Source of the DNA: Typhlomys cinereus
Lineage: Eukaryota > Chordata > Mammalia > Rodentia > Platacanthomyidae
Assembly: GCA_023101885.1 (NCBI GenBank)
Contig: JALPQD010000089.1
Coordinates: 171,087 to 235,086, forward strand
DNA length: 64,000 nt
Direction of reading: 5' to 3'
Shown here: piece after piece, positions 44,254 through 55,364 of the stretch
Layout: each line of letters begins with the position of its first letter
Position numbering within the stretch: the stretch's first letter is position 1
Notes under the pieces: model-generated
The model's input: the letters and a program-made list of their open reading frames with translations, nothing else
The model's database searches: none
Told to the model about the DNA's origin: nothing
Translations under genes and position numbers: made by a program

Positions 44254-45215
44254 GGGCTGGGGGGGTTGGCTCTTGGGGGTAAAAGGGGTTTCCCTTGCTT
44301 TACAAGCAAAAGGATTGAACTCAGATCTCCCGATCCCACGAAAAATGGCAGATAGGGACAGCAGCGCCTGCAATTCTGGTCTGGGAATGTGGAGCCACTG
44401 AAACCCCGAATTAAAGCAATGGGAAGTCAAACAATCCAGGATGCTTTCATGATGTCCCATACGGGGTACCTCTGAGGTCTTTATGTGTCTAGTTTCTTAT
44501 GCTATGGGAGCTCAAGACTGAAACCAGAACACCCCATGGAGGATTACTGCAGAGTTTATTAGAGGAGACAAAGAATGGAACTCGAGTACGTGAATCCATG
44601 AGGGGCAAGAGATCCTTGGAGAACTCATGGACTCCAGGCATGGAATCCATGAGGAGTGACAGAAAAGTCAGATAGAAATTCATGGATTCAGACAGGGAAT
44701 ACCATGAGGGTTAAGGGAGCCCAAGATCGTGGCCAGGTCAGGATTATACAGGCCTAAGAAGACCTGAGGAAAATGGCTTTTCCTCATTGGTTAGCTCCAG
44801 TTTCTGCAAACACACATATGTACCATACACGTATACATGGAAAGACAAAAAGAAAGTTAGACTAGACCAATCAGTCAGGTTTCTGCAAACCTGATTGGTG
44901 CTTTTGGTCCTCTATATCTCATTCGTATTGGGGCCCAACCCAGTTGATATTGTGCCCATTCTTGTGATGGGGCTTATCTTTAATGGAAAACTAATCTCTA
45001 CATCCTTTCATGTGTTTGGGGAAAGTTGGCAAAGGGTGTGTTCCTTCAGAGTAACCCCAGCTGTGGGGATGACCTTCCAAGACTTTCAGAGACCATCCCA
45101 TCATGGCTGCTTTAAAACTGCTTAAATGTCACCTTTGGGTCTCCACAGGTGCACACACTCATGTATCCTCTTGTGCACACACACACATGCACCATACACA
45201 TATACATGACGAGAC
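44254..45215 (+). mobile_element. Long B2-like SINE split by LTR (copy B)
   Basis: Head GGGCTGGGGGGGTTGGCTCT at 44,254 and GAACTCAGATCTCCCGATCC. The LTR occupies about 44,455-45,125. The SINE tail resumes at ATGTCACCTTTGGGTCTCCA. The same nested arrangement as copy A shows that insertion preceded the duplication. Confidence 0.75.
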
Positions 45216-45499
45216 AAAATAAAAGTTAGAGTAGACCAATAAGTCATGACTTGTCATTTCCTGCCCAAGCTTTCCCACTATTTACTCCTGAGAAACTGAT
45301 CCCCAGCCCCAGCCCTTCTAGAACTGTCTCGGAGGCTTTCCAGGGTGTGCCTCCATTGATTTTATGTAAAAAATCAACCTGGTTTCACAGAACGCTGCTC
45401 CCGCAGATTAGCATTGTGTGTTCTGAAAGAAAATCGAAGCAAGGAAGGGACTCTGGTGGAAAAATAAGACGAGACAAGCTGGTTAAAGAAGGAGGGGAG

Positions 45500-46100
45500 G
45501 TTCTTTGAGTTTTTATTAAGTGTGTGTCTGTTGCGTCAAGGGATGGGTTTGAAATGACATTTTTTACCGAATCGATCATGTGCTTTGACCATGCTCACAG
45601 GTCTTCGCCCTCTCTGGGCCTTCTTCTCCTTTCTTCTCTTCCCTTTTCTCTGACATACAGGACCCCATCCAGCTTCCACAAGTGAGACAGAACATGTGGC
45701 ATTTGTTTTTCTGAATCTAGTGGATTTTGCTTGTCAGGGCAATCTCAATTTTTCTGCAGACAACTTCATCCATTCAGCTTAATGACAACATAGAACTCCA
45801 TGACATATAGGTATCACATTTTCTTTACCCATTTGCTATTGATGGCACCTAGGCTGATTCCATGTTTTGGCTATTGTGAACATGTCTTGGCCATACCTCT
45901 GTAGTACATTGTATGTTGTACTGTGTGTACATTGTACATTGTGGCCACGTCTCTGTAGTACATTGACTTAGATTCCTTTGGGTCTATTCCTGGAGTGGTA
46001 TGGCCTGATCATTTGGTAGTTTTATTTTTCGGTTCTTAAAGAACCTCCACACTGATTTCCATAGTGGCTGCAGGACTTCTCAGGACTAGCTGGATGTGGA
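45500..46100 (-). mobile_element. LINE-1 3' end, antisense (copy B)
   Basis: Complement of 32,470-33,050. Begins at CTTTGAGTTTTTATTAAG and carries GAACCTCCACACTGATTTCC at 46,043. Confidence 0.85.
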
Positions 46101-46194
46101 TATTGACTCCATTGCAGCTTTTAAATCAACACAAGAAGTCAACAGAGAGGGATATGCCTTGCACTTACTCTGTGAGTTTCTAAATAAAAACTCC

Positions 46195-46455
46195 TGAGCT
46201 GAGAAGATGACTCAGAGATTAAGCCTTTGCTTCTCAAGCAAAAAAGGCCAGAGTTTGGAACCCATATCCCACGTAAAAGTGTTGAAGGCAGAAGGCAGAG
46301 CCTGGGAAATTCCAGAGCAAACTGATAAGGTGGTAAGGAAATCCAGGGTGATTCCTAAAATCACCCCTTGGACCTCCACAGGCATACACACTCAAGTGCA
46401 TGCTTCTATACACACAAAAATAAATAAATAAATAAATAAACAAACAAACAAACAA
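46195..46455 (+). mobile_element. Long B2-like SINE (copy B)
   Basis: GAGCTGAGAAGATGACTCAG (A-box end), CAAGCAAAAAAGGCCAGAG, TCCCACGTAAAAGTGTTG, GCCTGGGAAATTCCAGAGC, GGGTGATTCCTAAAATCACC and an A-rich tail of AAATA/CAAA tetramers. About 260 bp, the full structure of this family. Confidence 0.85.
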
Positions 46456-47208
46456 ATAAACGCAAACAGCAAATATGTTTGCCCTCTCTGAGCTCACAGC
46501 AGGAGGTGACTCAAGAGCCAACCGGGACTCTGGCCTCCCTGCACTGTCTCAGAGCCCACACTGATGGATTCATCCAGATAAAATCTAGGTTGTATCCAGA
46601 AGAAAAGGAGGTTCTGAGAGGGAACTGGTAGGGGTGGTGTCTGAGTGTTAGTTACCTGACCCAGGCTGGCTCTCCTGAAGTCCCCTCATCCTTGTTTTCT
46701 TAGATGCCTCCTTTCCAGTCTTGTCCATTACCTACAGGAGGGGAGGGGGAAAATGTGAATGGATTTGGCAGGAAGGGCAAATGCCACTCTGACACATTGA
46801 TTTCTAGAAAAACAGCTCTACACTCATCGACGTGTGGTAAATTGGCTTGCTTCCAAGAGCCAAACTGGGATGGGGATGAGAGGGGGAGGAACCTGAGAAT
46901 GAGTACATTATACACTCTCTCTCTAATGCCTTCATTTAACCTCCAGCAAAGCAGTGTTGCTCGCCAACCTGCTGCTGGAAGCAGAGGTGGCTCTGGAACA
47001 TTCCCTGTGAATGTCAGGATTCTACTTCCAAGGTCTCCCTCAGATCTCTTCACTGTAGAGCTCTGCCCCTCATGGATTCACGTACTCGAGTTCCATTCTT
47101 TGTCTCCTCTAATAAACTCTGCCTTAATCCTCCATGGGTGTTCTGGTTTCAGTCTTTGACTCCCAAGCACAAGAACCTAGACACATAAAGACCTCAGAGG
47201 TACCCCGT

Positions 47209-47408
47209 ATGGACATCATGAATCATCCTGGATTGTTTGACTTCCCTATTGCTTAATTCTAGGGTTTCAGTGGCTCCACATTCCCCGACCAGAATTGCAG
47301 GCTGCTGCCATGTCTATCTGCCATTTTTACGTGGGATCTGGAGATCTGAGTTCAAGTCCTTTTGCTTGTAAAGCAAAGACTTTTACCCCAGAGCCAACCC
47401 CCCCAGCC
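47209..47408 (-). mobile_element. Long B2-like SINE, antisense (copy C)
   Basis: Only the right half of the split SINE is here, preceded by 144 bp of truncated LTR (47,065-47,208) because copy C begins inside that LTR. GACATCATGAATCATCCTGG opens the SINE piece. Confidence 0.8.
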
Positions 47409-48054
47409 CTCTAACATTTATCATGTGTCATAAATGGAAGTCCAAGGAAGGGGAATCTCTTCAAACTCTGGGATAGCCTTTGCTGATTGGTTCATAGCAT
47501 GTCCGTATCTCTATGTTGGACCTCATCCTGGATGGTGACACGAGTCACGACTTCTTTTTGAAAGCCTCTCATTTCCTCAGTCCTCCGCAAGTCTCCTAGG
47601 ACACCTTACTTGATAAGCCCCGGGGAAAGCAAGCAAGCAAGCAGGCAGGTGTCTCCCGGAGCCTCCCTCTGCGATGCACCTGCTAGGAGAAGAGCATCCC
47701 AGCAAGGAGCGGACTCTAAGGAGCCATCAGTGGAAACAGAATCCATGAGACACAGGGAGAAAGGCTCATGGAGCAGGTTCCAGAAGGGAAGGGAAGCTCT
47801 TGGGAACCTCAGCGAGCACTGGCCATACACAGCCAGGAGGTGTGTGCCTGGCGCTCCAGCTGCTGAAGCCTTGAGCTTCCCTTCTTCCGAAGTGCGCAGA
47901 ACCACAGTTCCCAGACTCCTGTGCAGGCAGTGTCACCACGTGACTGAGCCCTACCCAGTGAAATGTAAGGAAATAATAGAGACTCTCCCAGTCCCCAGCA
48001 ATGTCCCTTTTGTTTTTTTCAAAGACTGGAAACCAAAAGTCCCTATCTCTGCCT

Positions 48055-48248
48055 GCTCCCTCCCTTCCTTCCCCCCCCTTCCTTCCTTCCTTCCTCTTTC
48101 TTTTCCTTCCTTCCCTCTCTTTTCTTCTTTTCTCTCTTCTGTCCCTCCCTCTTTCCTCTCTTTATTTCCCTTCCTTCTTTCTTTGTTCCTTCCCTCTCTC
48201 CCTCCCTCCCTGCCTTCCTCCCTCTCTCCCTTTCTTCCTTCCTTCCTG
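48055..48248. repeat. Polypyrimidine tract (copy C)
   Basis: Counterpart of 34,900-35,099, a little longer. Confidence 0.9.
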
Positions 48249-48420
48249 ACAGGGTCTCAGTTGCCCAGAATGGCTTTGACCATCCCATCCTTCTGCATCC
48301 ACCTCTGGAATACGGAGGATTTATTGGCATGAACCCACCACGCTCAGTTTATGCAGTTCTGGGGATTGAGCTGCATGCCACATAACTCCTCTACCCACTG
48401 GGCTACATCCCAGGCTGACC
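48249..48420 (-). mobile_element. B1/ID composite SINE, antisense (copy C)
   Basis: GACAGGGTCTCAGTTGCCCA through CTACCCACTGGGCTACATCC, as in copy A. Confidence 0.8.
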
Positions 48421-48686
48421 CTTCTGTTTCTGAAGCCCGGATACAGAAGGCCCTCCGTCGCTACTGAGAGAGAGCTGTCTACCCCAGGGGCAGTGCTGTT
48501 GGAGGTGACATGACAGTGCTTGTGCTGTGATGTCTTGGGCAGGGCACGTTCTATCTTGGCTAGGCATCTCAGCAGGGGTTTGCACCTGGGGCTGGTTTGC
48601 TGGACACTTGGGTATTCTGTAGCTCAGTGACCTCTGGCAGATGGATGTCAACATCTAGACTTCCTGACCCCATGATCATTCTGAAG

Positions 48687-48718
<32 letters not shown>

Positions 48719-49094
48719 TGTGTGTTTCCTTTAGAAGACAGAAAGGATATTTACTCTGTAGGCTTGTTTTGAAAGTTTAAAGAACACACATTTAACATGT
48801 CTGGCACAGTGATGGGAATATTACAGGTGTTCGCTGAATAGGAGCTATAGCTGTCGACATTTTCTCTCTTAAAGACCTCCATTCTTCTGATTTGGTTCTG
48901 CTGGTGAAAACAGTAATCTCCTCCACATACATCTTTGTCCTCTAATAAACCCAGCAAGAATAACAAAATACCGAGACACACAAGGGGAAGTTTCCTGCCT
49001 TTTGCAGCAAAAGGAGTTGCAGTTAAAGCAACTACTCAGATGTCCTCTCTCTCCCTTGAGAACAAGACTTGCATGTTCTGGTTTCATGTCAATA

Positions 49095-50000
49095 CTCAGG
49101 GACTTGTATCAGTTGGTCTTCCCAGTGCTACAGCAAAATACTTGACAAAAACAATTTTAGGAGTCGGTGAGATAGTTCAGTGGGTAAGGCTTCTGTCTGC
49201 CCAAGTGGGACAACAGCAGGCCAGACACCGTCTCTGGATATAACAAGAACTGCATGGGAACTGTCCTATCAATGTCTCAAGAAACTCCACACCTCCCTGA
49301 GAGACTCGTGAGAACTAATAGGGAAGAAAAGGAAGAAGCTATCCTCAGTGGTACCCCTTGATCTGTGACACTTCCTGAAGCATGAATCACATCAAGCATA
49401 TGATATCAAAGACAAACTAGATGAAGTATGGTGGACCACACAAGTGAAAAGACTTGAAAGTAGGAGGGAGTGTGACAGGGGAGATGAAGGGTTGTCAGGA
49501 GAAAAGGAAGGGGATGGGAATGGTGAATATATATATATGTATGTATGTATGTATGTATAAATAAACCTAAGCCCTGAGATCTGTTTCTAGAAGCCCACAT
49601 GGTGGAAGGAGAGAACTGAGTTCTGAAAGTTGCCCTCTGACCTCCCCCTGTGCACTATGGCGTGTAGCTGAACACTGTTTCATATTCTCTCTCTCTCTCT
49701 CTCAAATAAAACAAATAAAATATTCAAACTGAAGCTTAAGGAAGGAACCGTTTATTCTGGCTCAAGGCTTGGGGAAAGCAGGAAGACACTGGCTACATTA
49801 TATCAACAACAGCCAGCTACTTTTTCCTTTTTCATTCAGGACCCCCAGCCTGTGGAATGGTGTTGCCCACATTCAGGGTGGTCCTTACTTTGTAAAACCT
49901 TTCTGGAAATGACCTCATGGGTGCACCCAAATGTGCTTCTGTGATTGATTCTAAATCCAGACCAGGCTATGATGAAAATTACCCATCAAGCTAGTGTAGC
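49095..50000 (-). mobile_element. LTR, antisense, with nested SINE (copy C)
   Basis: TATCAGTTGGTCTTCCCAGT at the left. Nested SINE at about 49,160-49,735 in sense, with ATGTATGTATGTATGTAT inside. The LTR resumes at CTTAAGGAAGGAACCG and ends near ACCCATCAAGCTAGTG. Confidence 0.65.
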
Positions 50001-50149
50001 CCATAGCCTCACACAGAGGGAAGGATGAATAAATAAGGAATTCATGACTTGATAAGAAGGTGAATCCTTCACATGCCAGTCCACTTGGCTGGGTTCTGTG
50101 AATACGGAGCCACAAAGAATACTGGGAGGGCCAGTTAGATTAAAGTAAC

Positions 50150-50677
50150 TGTATTAGTCAGGGTTCTGTGAATAAACAGAATCTATAGAATGTAATGTAT
50201 ATGTAATATATATATATTTATTAAAATAAATCACAATAAAAATAGTGTCCTTCAAAATAGCCGTCGCAGCCACCTCGCTCTTGACCGGAATGTTCCATAA
50301 AGCCAAAAGATCCCAAGAAGGTCTCAGGCCTTTATTTCTCTGAAGGGTCAAAGACGCTGGGTTCCAATGTCAGTGAAGAGCAGCTGGCTCTGACATCAGC
50401 AATGAACAGTGAACAGCAGCAAGGCCTAGAGACCAGGCTCCTAAGACAGCGGGAACAGCAACAACACAGTGGAAAAGACGAAGCTCCGAGTCAGCCAAGG
50501 ACGGAGGCAGCAGCAGGATCAACCAAGAAGGCCACAATGCTCTAAACGCGATGACGCATGCAGAGAGGACGCCAAGTGCCTGCAGACTTGTTCAGGGGCC
50601 ACTTGAACCCATTAATCCACAGCTGCACCCCAAACAATCTGCAACTGTCAAGTTGACACCAAAATGCAACCATAATA
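50150..50677 (-). mobile_element. Solo LTR, ERVL-like, antisense (copy C)
   Basis: TGTATTAGTCAGGGTTCTGT to ACCATAATA, 528 bp, compared with 515 bp in copy A. Most differences from A are single extra bases. Confidence 0.65.
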
Positions 50678-51179
50678 GGCACCAAAGATGTTACCTCGTC
50701 TATTCCATGTGGGGAAACCCAGCATGGACTGCTGTCGACGTTTCTCCTCACTTCTCTGCCTCCTGTCTGACCTTGTGGCTTTTCCATGTGGACGTGCATA
50801 GCCTGCATGCCCCTTTCTCCAGGAACTGTGGGTAAATAAACTATGCAAATAAACTATGTATCCAGTGGCCACCGTGATCTCCTTTCCTTCTAACTTGAGC
50901 TACCTGGAAAAGCACTCTACTGTGTGGGTTGATAATGACCATGATCTCCCTCTGTGGCCACGCCTCTGTCTGGGCACCCTCCCATCATGCCACAGCTCTC
51001 AGCAGGCTCTGGCTCCTCACCCTGCTGTTGCCAGCCCTGGGGATCTCCCCTGTTTTTGGTAGTCTCAATAACCATTCTCACATAGCTACACTCAGCCCTT
51101 TCTGTAAACACTCTTCAAAGAACTCTTTGAGGATGTGAGCCAAGCCCTTGATGGATAAAAAATATTTGGAGTTGTCCAA

Positions 51180-51530
51180 AGCATTTTCATATCCCTTGCC
51201 TTCAAGATCTATTGTGTCTTTGTGAAGTACGCAGTATCAGCCTCATCTCAGCAAGGAAATTGATGTCCCGAGGGGTTAATCAATTTACTCAAAGTCAGTT
51301 TTTTGCCTCCAAATAGGCTATTCCTTCCTGTATAGGCCACTGATTGGTCCATCTTGCGTATATATCAAACTTGGGGGCACACAGCAGTTGTTCAAAGAAG
51401 AGAAGGAATGACCAGAAAGCAGGGTCTGGAATGAATGGGAGCGCTGGTGGGAGAAGTCTCCTCTGGAATTTTCCTTAGGAAAATGTCTAGGATGCAGTAG
51501 ATGCTTATAAATCCTTGTCAGATGTTGAAT
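51180..51530 (+). mobile_element. MIR SINE (copy C)
   Basis: CGCAGTATCAGCCTCATCTC, CGAGGGGTTAATCAATTTAC and GATGTTGAATGAAGC. Cleanest of the three copies. Confidence 0.6.
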
Positions 51531-52254
51531 GAAGCAAGAGGGCTGAGGATCTGGGTCGCCCTGCGACATCAGAACAGTGACTTGTGAATGTGGAATGTCA
51601 GCTGTAGGAGTCTCTGGAATGAAAACTCCAGGCATAGGTATGATCCACTTCCCATCTGACCCGACCATATCCCACCTTCTCCAAAATGGGAAACTCGGCT
51701 GCGGCTCTTGTATTCTCTTCCTAACCAACTTCTGCTTGTACCCCAGCTCCCAAGCGCTGCTAAAAATAGAAGACATTGGTTTGCAGATGTGAGACAGCTG
51801 GGTCTTCATGAGGCTGGCAGCTGTCGGCGAACAGGGTGGGGTCTTCAGCCTTTGAGCTGCCTTGCGGGTTGGCATTCCTGGGGGCACCACCATATGTTTC
51901 TGATTATGAGACCCAGAGCAATGCAGCCTGGCATTCTTAACCACATGCCCAGAAGTGGGGAGCAGGTTGGAGGGCTAGCTGCTGCTCTTGTCTCATTATC
52001 TGTTTCTGAGGTCGCATGCACCAGGACGTCTGCTTATGGCCCTGCAGGGTCACGCTGTTTTGCTGAGCACAAGCTTACATGGTGCTAGTGGCATCTCTGG
52101 TTAATTTCAGCTCCTTCTGCCAGGCTCTGCAGGTCCGTTCCTGTTTCCTTGGGTCTCCTGCAGAGCTGTCTGGCTGTTTCCACTATGATGGCAGCTGATA
52201 CAGAAAGAATTCACCACAGACTTGAAGACCACTCCTTCTGTTTGCTCATGACAC

Positions 52255-52605
52255 ACTCGCACATACATGTGCACACACATGCATGCATGAACACATACAC
52301 ATGCATGAACACACAATGCATAAATGAATACACATTCACACAATGACTACATAGGCATATGCATACATTCATACATGTGCATGCACACATGCATACACAT
52401 GTACACAATGCATGCACGAACACACATGCATGCATGAACACACACACATGTGCATGCATGAACATGCACATATACACACATGCATATACACATGCATGCA
52501 ACACACACACGAAACACACATGCATGTATGCACGAACACACATGCACACAGTGAATACACAGGCACGTGCATATATCCACACATGTGCATGTGTGTGCAA
52601 GCCCC
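52255..52605. repeat. CATG/CA-rich simple repeat
   Basis: Degenerate CACATG, CATGCATG and ACACATGCATGCATGAAC-type sequence with a period near 30-40 bp. Copies A and C share it to 52,391. The remainder is present only here. Confidence 0.85.
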
Positions 52606-52650
52606 CACACAAGGGTAACATTATCCAGGTGACATGAGCAAGAAGGGAGT

Positions 52651-53048
52651 GTTTTAGTTACTTTTTCATTGCTGTGGTGGAAATACTCTGACCAAACAAT
52701 TTAAGAGGAAAAGAGTTTGATTTACATTTACATCCAGAGGCATATCCAGAGTCCATGATAGTGAAGAAGACATGACAGCAGGAGCAGGAGGCTGGCTCAC
52801 ATTGCAGTCAACTCAGTCAATGAGATAGACAGAGGTACAGACAAGAGATGGAGATAGAGATGGATAGATAGAGAACAGGAAGTGGGACCAAGCTCTCAAA
52901 CCTTAAGGCTAGACCCTAATGACTTATTTCCCTCCACAAGTTTCACCTTCTAAAGATGCCACAACTTTTCCAGACACATCACCATCTGGAAACCAAGTGT
53001 CCAAGCACATGAGCCTATGGGGGGACAGCTCACATTCAAACCACAATG
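52651..53048 (-). mobile_element. MaLR/ERVL-type LTR, antisense
   Basis: Begins TGTTTTAGTTACTTTTTCAT and ends CATTCAAACCACAATG. Internal landmarks are TTCCCTCCACAAGTTTCACC and AGCACATGAGCCTATGGGGG. Same order as 60,790-61,147. A GATAGA-rich patch lies at 52,845-52,880. Confidence 0.65.
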
Positions 53049-54027
53049 GGGGATGATGAGGAGATGATGGGGGAAGGGGATGCAGGGAGCCAGGTCACCA
53101 AAAAAGTATAGGTGAAAAATGCTACCTTGAAACCTGCCACTTTGCATGTTAATTACAAAACTGATGACAACCATTTAAAAAAACAACAGCAAAAACATCT
53201 TTAAGAAAGTGTGGTGGTTGGGGGTGACCTTCTCAACTGTATCCTCCGGGATAACGGTACCAAGTGATAAGGTAGGTGGGATGCAAGTTGGAAGGTAAAA
53301 TGGGATGAAATGTTGCATCGTGTTGCGTACTGACTGCTCAATAAATAAAAATAATCATTTTCCAAGATACCAGAGCAAGATGTCACTACACTTTGCAGGG
53401 AAGTCTGGAAAATGATCTCGGAGGAAGAATTCCCTCAGGACATCAGGTTAGGAGGTTGCAGAAGAAACTCAGTGAATTGGGAATCGAATTAGGAAATTAG
53501 AAACTTTCTGGATTTAATATAAAAGGAATCAGTCATTCGCCCTTGACTATTTACTTTTCTTGGGGCTACACATTTGAGAGGCACCTTGGAATGCACGGCT
53601 TCCAGCAGTCACTGGAGGCTCTGGTCATGTGTTGTCACCGCATCATCTGATTTCTACAGATGTGACTCGGGCCCTTAATGTTTTAGTCAACAAACCGTTC
53701 AGGACCATTTGGAGAAGGACTTTGGATTCTGCCTGCTGTCTGAGAAGCTGCTCTTGAGGCTGCTGGAAAATTAAGGAAGCAGGAGCATTGAAACCTTCAG
53801 ATGGGGTCAGCAGCGTGACACCATTTAAGGAAGAAGCCGCATCACCATTGCACCTGTCCAACAGTAGCGTGGTGCGGGAAAACCACAAAACAAAACACAG
53901 ACATCCTTTGTCTGGGAGTTGAAAATGATTTAGAAGAATTGGTTTCTGAACGAAAGGCATTTTCAAACACCCTGTAATTTCTTTTGCTTATGTTTTCCCT
54001 TTTTTATTTTTTAAGAGTGCATTAGGG
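53049..54027. other. Unique sequence, nothing recognised
   Basis: A 107-codon minus-strand frame (53,643-53,966) lacks a recognisable domain. No repeat family recognised. Confidence 0.4.
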
Positions 54028-54420
54028 CCTGGGAGATGGAGAGGGTACAGTGGATAAAGTACTCACTGTGGAGGCATGAGGAGCAGAATTTGGATCTCCA
54101 GACCCACATGAAAACCAGGAGACAACTGCAGCCAGGCGCTGGGGGCCGGGATTGGAGACAGGCAGGTGATGGGACTCACTGGACAATCAATCAGGCTGAT
54201 ATGGTGAGGTCCAGATTCAGTGAGAAAGGTAGAGAGAAAGACAGCTGCTGTTGACTCCCGCTCTCCCTATGTGCATGGACAGGCATGTGCACGTGCAGTT
54301 GAGCACACTTGCACACATATATGCATACATGCACAGACACATGCATGTATGCATTTACACACAGACGCAAGCACACTTGTACACTCTCATGCCCACACAA
54401 ACAAGAAGTATCACACTTTT
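54028..54420 (+). mobile_element. RSINE1/B4-like SINE with CATGCA-rich tail
   Basis: CTGGGAGATGGAGAGGGTAC (head), GGATCTCCAGACCCACATGA, GGGCCGGGATTGGAGACAGG (B1-like middle), CAATCAGGCTGATATGGTGA and CCAGATTCAGTGAGAAAGG. Tail of ACACATGCAT type to about 54,412. Confidence 0.75.
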
Positions 54421-54436
54421 TTTTTTTTTTAGAGCA

Positions 54437-54715
54437 GGGGCTGGAGAGATGGCTCAGGGGTTAAGACTCTGCCCCACAAGCAGAAGGTCCTGAGTTCACA
54501 TCCCAGGTCCCACATAAAAAAAAAAAAACAAAAACAAAAAAACAAAACAAAAACACCAGGTGGAAAAATGGCACCTGCACTTCTGATCATGGTGGAAAGA
54601 GCCTGGGAAATCCCAGAGCAAAACACAAAGCAAGTGAAGCAATCCAGGATGATTCCTGAAGTCACCTTCGGGCCTCCACAGGGACACACAGTACCTTCTG
54701 ATATAATAACACACA
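54437..54715 (+). mobile_element. Long B2-like SINE
   Basis: Nearly full length. GGGGCTGGAGAGATGGCTCA and GGGGTTAAGACTC form the A-box end, GTCCTGAGTTCACATCCC the B box. It continues with GGTCCCACAT, an expanded A/C-rich insert (54,519-54,556), CCTGGGAAATCCCAGAGC, CAATCCAGGATGATTCCTGA and GGGCCTCCACAGGGACACAC. Good reference copy for the family. Confidence 0.9.
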
Positions 54716-54802
54716 CTAAATAAAATAAATTCATGTGATTCTACAATTATTGCAAAATAAAATGTTTTTTTTTTTTTTTTTTAAAAAAAAAGCAGTACAG
54801 AA

Positions 54803-54952
54803 GAAGTTAGACACAGTGCTGCATACCTGTGTCTCCAGCCACTCAGGCGGCTGAGGCAGGAATTGCTTGATTCCAGGAGTTCAAGGCTGGCCTGTGCAAC
54901 AGAACAAACTTTTGTTTCAAAAACAAACAAGACAAAACAAAGCCTGCCTAGA
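54803..54952 (+). mobile_element. B1/Alu-like SINE
   Basis: GACACAGTGCTGCATACCTG, TCCAGCCACTCAGGCGGC, TGAGGCAGGAATTGCTTG and AGGAGTTCAAGGCTGGCC follow the 7SL-derived order. Ends in a CAAAAACAAACAAG tail. Immediately preceded by a T-run meeting an A-run. Confidence 0.85.
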
Positions 54953-55364
54953 AGTAGTGAGATTGAGAAAATAAGCTGTATCCAAAATTCTTTAGGCACA
55001 CAATAAAAGTTAGAAGACGTCTCCAGCCGTAGTTTATTGGCCATGCAAAGGTTCTGAGCCAGGAATGAATCTCACCCATATAATGTGAAAGGGCAGAAGT
55101 CACCTCAAGTGATTCCAAGGGTGCGCGACGCTATTTACGTAGAGTTCACACATCCAGGCAAACCCAAGCTCTGTTGTTGGTGGTCAAGGCACCCGCGCCC
55201 TTCTGTCGGCTGACAGTCACACAGGTGTGGGCTGATGTCATTCTCCAAGCTGCCCCTGTGTGCTTTGTGGTCTTTACACTTCGTGCCATGGTGTGCTTTG
55301 GGGAAATTTGTTGAAACAGTGTGCTTTAGAATTATATTTAATAAAATGCGGGTGTGTGTGCATA
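54953..55364. other. Unique sequence, nothing recognised
   Basis: No supported feature. Confidence 0.4.

Larger units (their letters stand above)
39303..47064 (-). repeat. Large repeat, copy B (inverted), 7.8 kb
   Basis: Reverse complement of 31,486-39,054. It starts at ATGTGTGTGCACATGTATGT and ends at GTAGAGCTCT (complement of A 31,486-31,495). It is the most divergent of the three, especially in 39,300-44,600, with many small insertions and substitutions. The 44,617-47,064 part is close to A. Confidence 0.95.
47065..52391 (+). repeat. Large repeat, copy C (direct, truncated), 5.3 kb
   Basis: Starts at GCCCCTCATGGATTCACG, equal to A 33,935, right after copy B ends. Follows A to 39,164 and then continues into sequence absent from A and B. 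Most homologous runs are identical except for one-base indels, and C usually carries the longer version. Confidence 0.95.

Noticed and set aside
31486..47064. Full provirus with paired LTRs
   Set aside because: LTRs at 36,965, 40,957 and 50,150 belong to the duplicated block. No gag, pol or env region lies between them.
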